Origin: Shimia_B sp039815465
Lineage (GTDB): Bacteria > Pseudomonadota > Alphaproteobacteria > Rhodobacterales > Rhodobacteraceae
Length of the DNA stretch: 64,000 nt
NCBI GenBank assembly: GCA_039815465.1
Contig: JBCBZG010000001.1
Location: forward strand, 248,001-312,000
Reading direction: 5' to 3'
Shown piece after piece: positions 1-7,317 of this stretch. Positions within the stretch are counted from its first letter, which is position 1; every line of letters begins with the position of its first letter. The position numbers were made by a program, and so were the translations under genes. The notes under the pieces are model-generated. The model saw only the letters and a program-made list of their open reading frames with translations. It was not told where the DNA came from and made no database searches.

Positions 1-862
1 GCGCCACAGTCGCCGTCAGCGTCCGTGTCTGTGGGTCAAGCGCGGGATCGATGCGCACGACCTCCCCCGACCACGTTTTCTTGGAGCCTGCAAAGTCGAT
101 GGCGATGGTCGCCGGTGCAGCCTCCCCCCGGAAAAGGCCTGGGATTAGCACCGCGTCGGTTTCACGGATGGCGATACTGACCTCCATCCGGTCATCGGTG
201 TAAATTTGCGCGATGGGCGCGCCACCGGCCACGACATTGCCGATCTCGGCCTCTTTCGACTGTACGGCACCATCAAAGGGCGCGCGCACGATCTTGTTTT
301 CCAACGCGATCTCGGATGACGACAGCTGCGCCCGCTGCGCTTGGAGGTTCGCCATCACCTCATTGCGCTGCCCGATCAGGTCATCGACAGCCGATTGCGC
401 CACGGCATTGCGTTCACGCAAGCTTTGCGCGCGGTCAAGTTGCGTCAGGACAAGGTCAAGTCGCGCCTCCGTCGCTGCGATGTTGGCGCGGGATTGTTCG
501 ATCTGGGCCCGCTCCGCACTCGCGTCGATCTCGACGAGCACTTCTCCCTCGGAAAATGTGCCACGGCTGGTGATCGCGGGGTGGATCGACACGATCCGCC
601 CGCCCGTTGGCGCGGACAACGCGACGGTGCGGAACGGCTCCACAAACCCATCGCCGCGGATGGGGAGCGGCGCGGTATGGGGCGTGAAGCCCGCCGTTTC
701 GACCAGCGTTTCAGGGCGCGGCGCGGGCTCGGCCTCCACAACCACTTGATTTTCATCGAGATACGTCCAGCCAAAGTACCCCCCAGCAATGATCGCGGCG
801 GCCACAGCCAACCAAAAGAATTCGCGGATCGCTACTCCAACGACTTTGAGAATTTTGCGCAT
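1..862 (-). CDS. RND efflux periplasmic adaptor (HlyD/MFP family), 3' end off window
   Basis: This gene encodes about 287 residues before the left edge cuts it. Residues ~12-32 form an N-terminal membrane anchor. A lipoyl-like half follows, then a long alpha-helical hairpin (roughly 115-175, rich in Glu, Gln, Ala and Arg), then the second lipoyl half containing IVRAPFDGAV and the start of a beta-barrel domain. That order is typical of membrane fusion proteins bridging an inner-membrane RND pump to an outer-membrane channel. The ATG at 862 is the natural start because the anchor follows directly. It is divergent from a TetR gene, the usual arrangement for a repressed efflux operon; the pump gene presumably lies beyond the left edge. 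The substrate cannot be told. Confidence 0.9.
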   Translation of the reverse strand, partial: MRKILKVVGVAIREFFWLAVAAAIIAGGYFGWTYLDENQVVVEAEPAPRPETLVETAGFTPHTAPLPIRGDGFVEPFRTVALSAPTGGRIVSIHPAITSRGTFSEGEVLVEIDASAERAQIEQSRANIAATEARLDLVLTQLDRAQSLRERNAVAQSAVDDLIGQRNEVMANLQAQRAQLSSSEIALENKIVRAPFDGAVQSKEAEIGNVVAGGAPIAQIYTDDRMEVSIAIRETDAVLIPGLFRGEAAPATIAIDFAGSKKTWSGEVVRIDPALDPQTRTLTATVA

Positions 863-887
863 GTGGGTGTCCTCTCGCGGGCATTAC

Positions 888-901
888 TGACCACTGGGTC
901 A
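888..901. promoter_or_regulatory. Candidate TetR operator between the adaptor and tetR genes
   Basis: The 14-bp site is an inverted repeat, TGACC-ACTG-GGTCA, lying 26 bp upstream of the adaptor start and about 105 bp before the TetR start. TetR-family repressors of efflux operons commonly bind short palindromes placed like this. The assignment rests on position and symmetry only. Confidence 0.4.
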
Positions 902-1006
902 TTTGCGGAATTTGGAGGGGATACGCGCCATTTCAAGCATTGGATTTGATTTTATGCGCACAACCGCTCACATTGCGCGCACAGATCCTGCGAGAGACCG
1001 CCCGAG

Positions 1007-1645
1007 ATGACAAAAGAGGCAGGCAAAACGCCCGAAAGCACAAAAGTCCGCCGCAGAAAGGACGCGCGCCCCGCAGAGATCATCGCCGCGGGCATTTCCG
1101 AGTTCGAGGAATACGGGTTCCGCGGCGCGAACCTCGCCCGCATCGCCAAAAAGGCGGGGATCGCAAAGGGGACGATCTACCTTTATTTCCCGTCCAAGGA
1201 GGCTCTTTTTCTCGCTGCGATTGAAACGCATATCTCGTCGGTCATGGGCGAAAGCGAGGCGGGACTTGCAGAGGTCGAGGGCACGACGCAGGAGCTTTTG
1301 ACGCAGCTGTTGCGCAACCTCTATGCCCGGTTCGTCCATGGGGAGGCCCAGGCGCTCTTTCACATCCTTTTGAGCGAGGGCGACCGGATGCCCGGCGTCA
1401 TCAGCGACTACCACGCAATGACGGTCCAACGCGGCGGAACGCTTTTGAAAAACATCCTGGCGCGCGGCGTAGAACGGGGGGAGGTCACACCCGGCCCCGC
1501 GCTGGAAACGCCCCATGTGGTCATCGCGCCCGCGGTCTATTTTGCGGTCCACACCATCATGTTCAAGAACACGCAGCCGCTAGACTATGACAAGTATTTC
1601 GAGGCGCATCTCGACCTTTTGGTGCGGGGGGTTTTGGCCCGGTGA
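1007..1645 (+). CDS. TetR/AcrR family transcriptional repressor
   Basis: A 212-residue protein, a normal TetR size. The N-terminal helix-turn-helix (about residues 20-68) carries the family signature AKGTIYLYFPSKEAL. The C-terminal half is a helical ligand-binding domain, similar to the kind found in regulators of RND pumps. It is transcribed away from the efflux adaptor gene, so it most likely represses that operon and itself through the shared 144-bp intergenic region. The first residues are highly charged (KVRRRKDAR), as often seen just before TetR helix 1. Effector unknown. Confidence 0.9.
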   Translation: MTKEAGKTPESTKVRRRKDARPAEIIAAGISEFEEYGFRGANLARIAKKAGIAKGTIYLYFPSKEALFLAAIETHISSVMGESEAGLAEVEGTTQELLTQLLRNLYARFVHGEAQALFHILLSEGDRMPGVISDYHAMTVQRGGTLLKNILARGVERGEVTPGPALETPHVVIAPAVYFAVHTIMFKNTQPLDYDKYFEAHLDLLVRGVLAR

Positions 1646-1771
1646 TCGGGTTGTGCCGCAGCGCCGCAGTTCCGCGCGTCTCCGGGGTGGTCGCGGCGTG
1701 TGGGAGTTGGAATTTCGCCCCGCGTACATATGTGATGACGGAATGTTGATGTGTAGCAGGCCCCACCCAGA

Positions 1772-2236
1772 ATGGATGTAACCCCCCCGCGATCGGCGAC
1801 GATGCCGCGCCGTGTGTTCTTAGCCGCTGGCCTCTCGGCCCTGGTGGCGGGCTCCGCCTCGGTGCTTGCTGTTCTTGGTGGGTTTACGGCCGTGGCGTCA
1901 GATAGCTTTCGGTTTTCGCGCGGCACCGCGCTCGCCTCCGGTGAGGAGGCCCGCTTGCGCGGGGTTCTGGCCCTGGCGCTGCCCGACACGCGCATCCACG
2001 TCACAATCCTGGGCCACACCGGTGATGCCGGGGACGCCGCCGCCAACCAAGCGCTGAGCGAGGACCGCGCCGCCTATGTGGCCGCCATCGCCGAAGAGAT
2101 GGGGATTGAGCCAGACCGGATCACCGCCACAGGAATAGGCGGCGGCGCGCCGCTGTCGCAGGACAGCGGCGAAACCGACCGCGCCCACCAAGCGCGGCTC
2201 GCACGGGTGGAGGTCACTCTCCAACAGCGGCGATGA
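1772..2236 (+). CDS. Membrane-anchored OmpA-like domain protein
   Basis: This 154-residue protein has a hydrophobic stretch at about residues 14-36 (signal or anchor), then one OmpA-C-like peptidoglycan-binding domain. That domain is recognisable from ILGHTGDAGD, the SEDRAAYVAA helix and a final VEVTL strand; the family pattern is HTD...N..LS..RA..V. An ATG at 1802 is a plausible alternative start that leaves a cleaner signal sequence. It is the first gene of a tight five-gene operon and overlaps the next gene by 4 bp. Inferred role: a periplasmic cell-wall contact for the operon's envelope function. Confidence 0.75.
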   Translation: MDVTPPRSATMPRRVFLAAGLSALVAGSASVLAVLGGFTAVASDSFRFSRGTALASGEEARLRGVLALALPDTRIHVTILGHTGDAGDAAANQALSEDRAAYVAAIAEEMGIEPDRITATGIGGGAPLSQDSGETDRAHQARLARVEVTLQQRR

Positions 2237-2889
2237 CCCCGCGCGCCAGCCTTTGGATTGCGGGCGGGCTCGGCGCAGCGGTCAGCGTAGCCTTTGCCAA
2301 CGTCGTCCGCCTGCCCCTCCCGTTTGAGGGGTTCGCGGCCGCGGCGGCGGCAGGCCTTGCCTTTGCCACAACGCTCGCCATCGCAGCCTGGATGCCTGAA
2401 CGCTGGCTCTGGACCGAGGCGGAGCGACTGCGCCGCGCGTTCCAGGACCGCCACGGGCTCAGCGGGGACGGCGCCGAAAACGCGCTTGAGGCGATCACGC
2501 GGGCCCATGGGCGCGCCAGGGCGCTGCGCCAAGCAGCCACGCCCATGCGGGAGGATGTCGCAGACCGCGTGACCGCCGTGGCAGATCGGCTCGACACCGC
2601 TGCGCGCGAAATCTTTTACACGCCAGAGCGGCGACGCGACCTGCGCGCTGTCCTCATCCGTTCTGAACTGATCGAGGATGCGGCCACCGCCCATGCAAAG
2701 CTGCGCGGGCGTGACCAAGCCGCGACCGAGGACGCCTCGCGCGCTAAGCTCTTGAGCGCCGTTGACGCGCTGGAGGCCGCGTTTGATGAAACCGACCTGC
2801 TTGCAGCGCGAGGGCTTTTGGCTGAGGTTGAAGTGGCCTCTGACGTGGCCGAAAGCGTGCTCAGACCGCGCCGCACCCATCAAGACTGA
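2233..2889 (+). CDS. XpaC-like protein (BCIP-hydrolysis family)
   Basis: A 218-residue protein with two hydrophobic segments near the N-terminus (about 8-28 and 32-53), followed by a charged, wholly helical region. The C-terminal pattern RSELIEDAATAHAKL...LLSAVDALEAAFDET resembles the 5-bromo-4-chloroindolyl phosphate hydrolysis (XpaC) family. That family is often encoded beside TelA 'toxic anion resistance' proteins, but no TelA gene lies here: the following gene starts 29 bp downstream. Despite the family name the biochemical role is unknown; a membrane-associated stress function is an inference. It overlaps the upstream OmpA-like gene (ATGA). Confidence 0.7.
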   Translation: MTPRASLWIAGGLGAAVSVAFANVVRLPLPFEGFAAAAAAGLAFATTLAIAAWMPERWLWTEAERLRRAFQDRHGLSGDGAENALEAITRAHGRARALRQAATPMREDVADRVTAVADRLDTAAREIFYTPERRRDLRAVLIRSELIEDAATAHAKLRGRDQAATEDASRAKLLSAVDALEAAFDETDLLAARGLLAEVEVASDVAESVLRPRRTHQD

Positions 2890-2918
2890 TCCGCTATGGA
2901 ATTGGGAGATCACCGCAG

Positions 2919-4589
2919 ATGACACGACTGCATATTGCCTTGGCCGCCGCGCTTGCCTTTGGGGCGACAGCACTCGCCGCTGATCCGGGCGACCCCCTGG
3001 CGGAGCTTGTGACCGACCCGGTGCGCGACTGTGCGCCCGGCTGGAACAGCAATATGCCACTGATTGCCTGGGGCGCAGACGGCGTCGTGGCCTACGCAAA
3101 TGGCGGGGCGCTTGAAAACGCGGGCGGGCCGCTGGGCGACGCGGGTCTGCCGCTGTCGCTGACGGTGACGGATAGCTTTGAGGCGCAGCTGCGCGACTAC
3201 CTGGCATGCGACACCCCCTACCTACGCGGCACGCTCGGGATGCTCGCCGCCGCAGCGCCCGTGACGGAGTTTGACGCCCGGACCGAGCAGATCGTGTTCT
3301 TTAAACACTCCTTCTCCGCCGGGGACGGGATCGTGGCGGGCGCGGGCATCGACCGGATTTCGGACCTCGCGGGCAAGCGCGTGGCGATCCAGGCCAATGG
3401 GCCCCATGTCGATTTCGTGGGTCGTATCCTCGCCGATGGCGGCCTGTCGTTTAGCGATGTGGAAATCGTCTGGGTCGCAGACCTCACCGGCGACGGGGAC
3501 ACGCCATCGGCGGCCTTCGCCGACGGGCGCGCCGATGCAGCCGCGGTGATCCTCCCCGATGCGCGGTTTCTGACCTCTGGCGGGACGGTCGGAACGGGCG
3601 CCGAGGGGTCCGTGCGCGGCTCCACCATCTTGATCTCCACGCAGGAGGCCGCGTCGGTCATCGGCGACTACATCGCTGTGCGCGCTGACTACTTTGACGC
3701 CAACCGCGACGCGATCGCGCGCATGGTCAACATCCTTTTCCAGGCGGAGGAGGAGATGCGCGCCTTTATGGCCGACGCGGCCGACCCGCGCCAGCAGCAG
3801 ATGGGCGCGCTCATGGCCGCGGAGTTCCTGGGCGGCTTGCCCACCGAAGAGGGTATTTTTCTCTGGCAGGACGCGATCACCGATGGCTGGGCGGGCAACG
3901 CGAAGCACTTCGGCGACCCAAATGAGGCGCGCCGCTTTGACGTGCTTTTGGAGGAGGTCAACATCGCACTGCGCGGGGCCGAACGGCTGACCGCGCCTGC
4001 CAACCTGGCCACGGCGGAGTTGGATTATTCCGCCCTGGCCGATGGCCTGCGCAACCTCGACGACCGCCAAGTCGCGGCCTTTAACCCCGAAGCGGCGGCC
4101 GCCGCGGTGCAAAAGCTGCGCCGCACGGGCCAGCTCGAAGCCAACACCAAGATCGACTTTGAGGTTTATTTCGAGCCGGACAGCACCTCCTTCCCCATTG
4201 CGCTCTATGCGCAGGATTTCGAGGAAATTTTGCGCCTCGCTTCCACCTATTCCGGCGCGATCATCACGGTTGAAGGGCACTCCGACCCGCTGCATTTCTT
4301 GCGCCGCGAACAAGCAGGCGCCGACAATGCGGAGCTTCGGGCCATCCGCACCTCCACGCAGAACCTATCCATGGACCGCGCCATCGCGGTGGTGGAAGCT
4401 TTGGGCACTTACTCCAGCGATCTGGGGCTGCGCATGAACCGCGATCAGTTCACGGTGGATGGCGTCGGGATCTCGAGCCCGCTCCATAACCCGCCCCGCA
4501 CGGAGGCCGAATGGCGCGAAAACATGCGCGTCGTCTTCCGCGTCCTGACTGTACAGGCGGAGGCCACGACCTTCTCCCCCCTGCAATAG
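2919..4589 (+). CDS. Solute-binding protein fused to a C-terminal OmpA domain
   Basis: A 556-residue secreted protein. Residues 1-21 are a signal peptide. Residues ~45-370 resemble a type 2 periplasmic binding protein of the NitT/TauT or phosphate class, with the typical segment DLAGKRVAIQANGPHVDFV. Residues ~415-545 are an OmpA-like peptidoglycan-binding domain (KIDFEVYFEPDSTSF, ITVEGHSDP, the MDRAIAVVEAL helix and the closing strand MRVVFRV). No ABC permease or ATPase is adjacent, so this looks like a wall-tethered ligand sensor or scaffold and not an import protein (inference). It sits between the XpaC-like and VWA genes, 11 bp from the latter. Confidence 0.8.
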   Translation: MTRLHIALAAALAFGATALAADPGDPLAELVTDPVRDCAPGWNSNMPLIAWGADGVVAYANGGALENAGGPLGDAGLPLSLTVTDSFEAQLRDYLACDTPYLRGTLGMLAAAAPVTEFDARTEQIVFFKHSFSAGDGIVAGAGIDRISDLAGKRVAIQANGPHVDFVGRILADGGLSFSDVEIVWVADLTGDGDTPSAAFADGRADAAAVILPDARFLTSGGTVGTGAEGSVRGSTILISTQEAASVIGDYIAVRADYFDANRDAIARMVNILFQAEEEMRAFMADAADPRQQQMGALMAAEFLGGLPTEEGIFLWQDAITDGWAGNAKHFGDPNEARRFDVLLEEVNIALRGAERLTAPANLATAELDYSALADGLRNLDDRQVAAFNPEAAAAAVQKLRRTGQLEANTKIDFEVYFEPDSTSFPIALYAQDFEEILRLASTYSGAIITVEGHSDPLHFLRREQAGADNAELRAIRTSTQNLSMDRAIAVVEALGTYSSDLGLRMNRDQFTVDGVGISSPLHNPPRTEAEWRENMRVVFRVLTVQAEATTFSPLQ

Positions 4590-4600
4590 GAGCGCGGGTG

Positions 4601-5344
4601 ATGGACCTCAACAAAGTGTTCACGCTGGGCGCGGTGGCGGTCGTGGTGTTTGCTATCGCGCAAAACCTGCCCGAAAACACCGCGCCTGCGGCCAACATGG
4701 AACCTGTGACGCCAAACTGGGCGGCGATTGCCGCCTGGCCCAGCACGGACGCCGCGGTGGTGGAGGCACAGCCCGACCCAAACATGCGCGTCACAGCGAT
4801 CATACTGGATGACAGCGGCTCCATGGGGTCGGACATCGTGCCCGCCAAACGCGCGGTGATCGATGCCATGGCCGCGATGGCGCCAGACGATCGCGTGGCG
4901 GTGCTTGCACTGAATGCGGGCACGATCCTGCCGTTCACCAGCGTCTCCGACGCGCGCGCGGCCTTGCCGGGGCGCTTAGCCCCCATTGGCAGCGATGGCA
5001 GCACGCCTCTTACGCGCTCCATCGGGTCCGCGATGGCGCTATTGGAGGACGAGGCCGCGACGCTGCGCGGGTTTGGAACCTACAGGCTTATCGTGACAAC
5101 CGATGGGGACGCCGATGACGGCAACGCGCTTGTCGGTGCGATTGAGACGTTGGCATCGCGCACGCCCATCCAGCTCACCACCATTGGGATTGGCATCCGC
5201 GGCGGCCACGTGCTGCGCCGCGCGGATTTGGGCAGTTTCGTGGATGTGGCCAATGTAGGCGCCTTGGCCGAGGCGCTTCAGGCGGCGGTGGCTGAAAATA
5301 CGGACTTTACCGCCATCACCGATTTTGACGCGACAGGGGGCTGA
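4601..5344 (+). CDS. von Willebrand factor A (VWA) domain protein
   Basis: A 247-residue protein starting at ATG 4601, after the upstream stop. A hydrophobic N-terminal segment (about 6-22) suggests a signal anchor and a periplasmic domain. The VWA fold covers roughly 63-225, with an intact metal-ion-dependent adhesion site: DDSGS at 70-74 and a TDGD loop near 165. An intact MIDAS implies divalent-metal-dependent binding of a partner protein. It is followed 2 bp later by the Coq4-like gene. The partner is unknown; the OmpA-fused binding protein next door is an obvious candidate (inference). Confidence 0.85.
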   Translation: MDLNKVFTLGAVAVVVFAIAQNLPENTAPAANMEPVTPNWAAIAAWPSTDAAVVEAQPDPNMRVTAIILDDSGSMGSDIVPAKRAVIDAMAAMAPDDRVAVLALNAGTILPFTSVSDARAALPGRLAPIGSDGSTPLTRSIGSAMALLEDEAATLRGFGTYRLIVTTDGDADDGNALVGAIETLASRTPIQLTTIGIGIRGGHVLRRADLGSFVDVANVGALAEALQAAVAENTDFTAITDFDATGG

Positions 5345-5346
5345 CC

Positions 5347-5964
5347 ATGGGACGCCGCATTGATCTGAACTGGGACGAGTGGTCCCCCGGGCTCGACACC
5401 GACGAAATGACCATCGCCCAGGTCCTGGCGACCATGCCCGCCGCCAATGCCGACGAAGTGCCCGAGATCATCAAGAAATACGAAAACCCCGAAAGCCCAG
5501 ACGCACTGCCCGGCGCCATCACGCTGGCGCGGCACGACTGCATCCACGTGCTCGTGGGGCGGGGTCTCCATGTCCAGGACGAGGCGTTTGTGATCGGCGC
5601 CACCATGGGCGCGGCCTCTGACATCACGGAGGAGATCGTTGATTTCTTTATCAAAGTCTCCACCACCGAGTACCCCAAACACTGGCGTTTTGAGGAGGCG
5701 CATATCCCCTCCTTCCGCTTGGGCGTCGGGTTCGCGATGGACAATCTCCGCGGCAAAGATTTGCACCTGATCCCCCTGGAGGAAGAGCCGTGGCAGTCCA
5801 TGACCGTCCGGGCTGCACGCCGCGAGCTTCGCATCGTCAAGGAGGAGCTGCGCGCCTATTTCCGCAAAGCGGAGCTCTTGGTGCCCGGCACCCGCGCGAC
5901 ACGGCGGCTCGATACGTCAGCGCAGCGTCCGGATCGCCACCTGGGGCATCGGGACGAGGGCTAG
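5347..5964 (+). CDS. Coq4-like putative metal-binding protein
   Basis: A 205-residue soluble protein with no signal peptide. Residues 63-79 contain H63-D64-x-x-H67, then exactly eleven residues, then E79. This is the HDxxH-x11-E zinc-ligand motif of the ubiquinone-biosynthesis protein Coq4. The context VLVGRG after the motif and a downstream YPKHWRF also resemble that family. The last ~25 residues are Arg/Asp-rich and unlike Coq4. It ends the five-gene envelope operon (2 bp after the VWA stop), with no other ubiquinone gene nearby. I infer a Coq4-fold protein of unknown role and not necessarily a ubiquinone enzyme. Confidence 0.6.
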   Translation: MGRRIDLNWDEWSPGLDTDEMTIAQVLATMPAANADEVPEIIKKYENPESPDALPGAITLARHDCIHVLVGRGLHVQDEAFVIGATMGAASDITEEIVDFFIKVSTTEYPKHWRFEEAHIPSFRLGVGFAMDNLRGKDLHLIPLEEEPWQSMTVRAARRELRIVKEELRAYFRKAELLVPGTRATRRLDTSAQRPDRHLGHRDEG

Positions 5965-6237
5965 AACTGGCCCAGGGCAAGCGTGGACATAACGGGAATG
6001 CACTTACGCGGCGGTTGGGGCCGAACAGCGATATAGCGCGGCAACTCGATCGTCCGGGTGCGGAACTGTAGCAGGCAAGGTCATCAGGCGCATTTGCGAC
6101 CCCCCAGCGCATATCACTGATAGCGCTACCCGCCCCTTAATGTGCTGGTACTTCCTTTCCGTCGCGTTACATTCAACCCGGGCTGGGGGGCGTAAGACCT
6201 TCTGGCAGATGGACCATGACCACTCTGGGAGGAATAC

Positions 6238-7230
6238 ATGACATCCATGACACTCGCGAAAGCGACGGCACTCGTCGTTGCGTCCTTTGCTCTGGCGGGC
6301 ACCGCAACCGCGCAGGACCGCACCGGCTGGCCTGAAAGCTTTACCGTCGGCACCGCGTCGCAGGGCGGCACCTACTTCGCCTACGGCTCCGGCTGGGCGA
6401 ACCTCGTGGCAGAAGAGCTGGGTCTTTCCGGCGGCGGTGAGGTCACCGGCGGCCCCATGCAGAACATGGCACTCGTGCACACGGGCGAGGCCCAGTTCGG
6501 CATGACGACGATGGGCCCAGCGGCTGAATCGCTCGGTGGAACAAACCCGATTGCGCCTGGCCTCCAGATGACGAACGCCTGCGCGATGTTCCCGATGTAT
6601 CAGACCCCGTTCTCTGTAACGGCGCTGAGCTCGTCGGGGATCACATCGGTGTCCGAAATCCCCGCAGGTGCGCGGATCGGGTTTGGCCCGGCGGGCTCCA
6701 CCTCCGACACCTATTTCCCGCGTATGATGACCGAACTGGGCGTCGACTATGAGCGTCGCAATGGCGGCTGGTCTGACCTTGGTGGCCAGCTTCAGGACGG
6801 GCTCCTCGACGTGATCGCCTTTGCAGCCGGTGTTCCGGTGCCCGCGGTGAGCCAGCTTGAGGTTCAAACGGACGTCAACATCATCGAGTTTACCGAAGAA
6901 GAGCAGGCGCAAATCCTCGAAGCCTTCCCCGTGGCACCGTTTGCGATTGCCGCAGACACTTACACCACGCTTGAAGCGGACGCGCGCTCCGTCTCCATGT
7001 GGAACTTTGCCATCGCCAATTGCGACCTGCCTGCGAGCTTCGTGGAAGCCGTGGTGGATGTCGTGATGTCCGACAATGAGCGCATGGTGGCCATCCACCG
7101 CGCGGCTCGCTCCACCCTGCCGGAGAACTGGGACAAGAACGGCACGCTGATGTGGCACCCCGGTGCGGCGAAGTGGTTCACCGAAAATGCAGGCGCCACC
7201 ATCGACGCCGGCATGATCCACGGCGGCTAA
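6238..7230 (+). CDS. TRAP transporter substrate-binding protein, TAXI family
   Basis: This 330-residue periplasmic protein has a signal peptide (1-26, cleavage after TATAQ). The TAXI signature opens the mature part: FTVGTASQGGTYFAYGSGWANL. Later segments such as ARIGFGPAGSTSDTYFPRM fit the family. It binds the substrate for the fused TRAP permease encoded just downstream. A strong ribosome-binding site (GGGAGG) precedes ATG 6238. The 273 bp upstream (5965-6237) contain no gene and presumably carry the promoter; I cannot pick out a convincing -35/-10 pair. The substrate cannot be predicted; TAXI proteins often bind organic acids or amino acids. Confidence 0.92.
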   Translation: MTSMTLAKATALVVASFALAGTATAQDRTGWPESFTVGTASQGGTYFAYGSGWANLVAEELGLSGGGEVTGGPMQNMALVHTGEAQFGMTTMGPAAESLGGTNPIAPGLQMTNACAMFPMYQTPFSVTALSSSGITSVSEIPAGARIGFGPAGSTSDTYFPRMMTELGVDYERRNGGWSDLGGQLQDGLLDVIAFAAGVPVPAVSQLEVQTDVNIIEFTEEEQAQILEAFPVAPFAIAADTYTTLEADARSVSMWNFAIANCDLPASFVEAVVDVVMSDNERMVAIHRAARSTLPENWDKNGTLMWHPGAAKWFTENAGATIDAGMIHGG

Positions 7231-7263
7231 ATCTGGCGAGTTCACCTATCACGGGTGACTATG

Positions 7264-7301
7264 ATCCGCGCCTGGCCTACAGCTTGGGCGCGGATTTTTT
7301 T
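7264..7301 (+). terminator. Intrinsic terminator/attenuator between TRAP binding protein and permease
   Basis: A perfect 9-bp stem, ATCCGCGCC (7264-7272) with GGCGCGGAT (7287-7295), encloses a 14-nt loop and runs into seven consecutive Ts (7295-7301). It lies inside the operon, 34 bp after the binding-protein stop and 16 bp before the permease start. Such a terminator would let the binding protein be made in excess over the permease. Confidence 0.85.
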
Positions 7302-7317
7302 GGGGGGAGGTCAAGCG

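Noticed and set aside
2233..2919. A TelA (toxic anion resistance) gene expected beside the XpaC-like gene
   Set aside because: Only 29 bp separate the XpaC-like stop from the next start, and no gene in the operon has TelA features.
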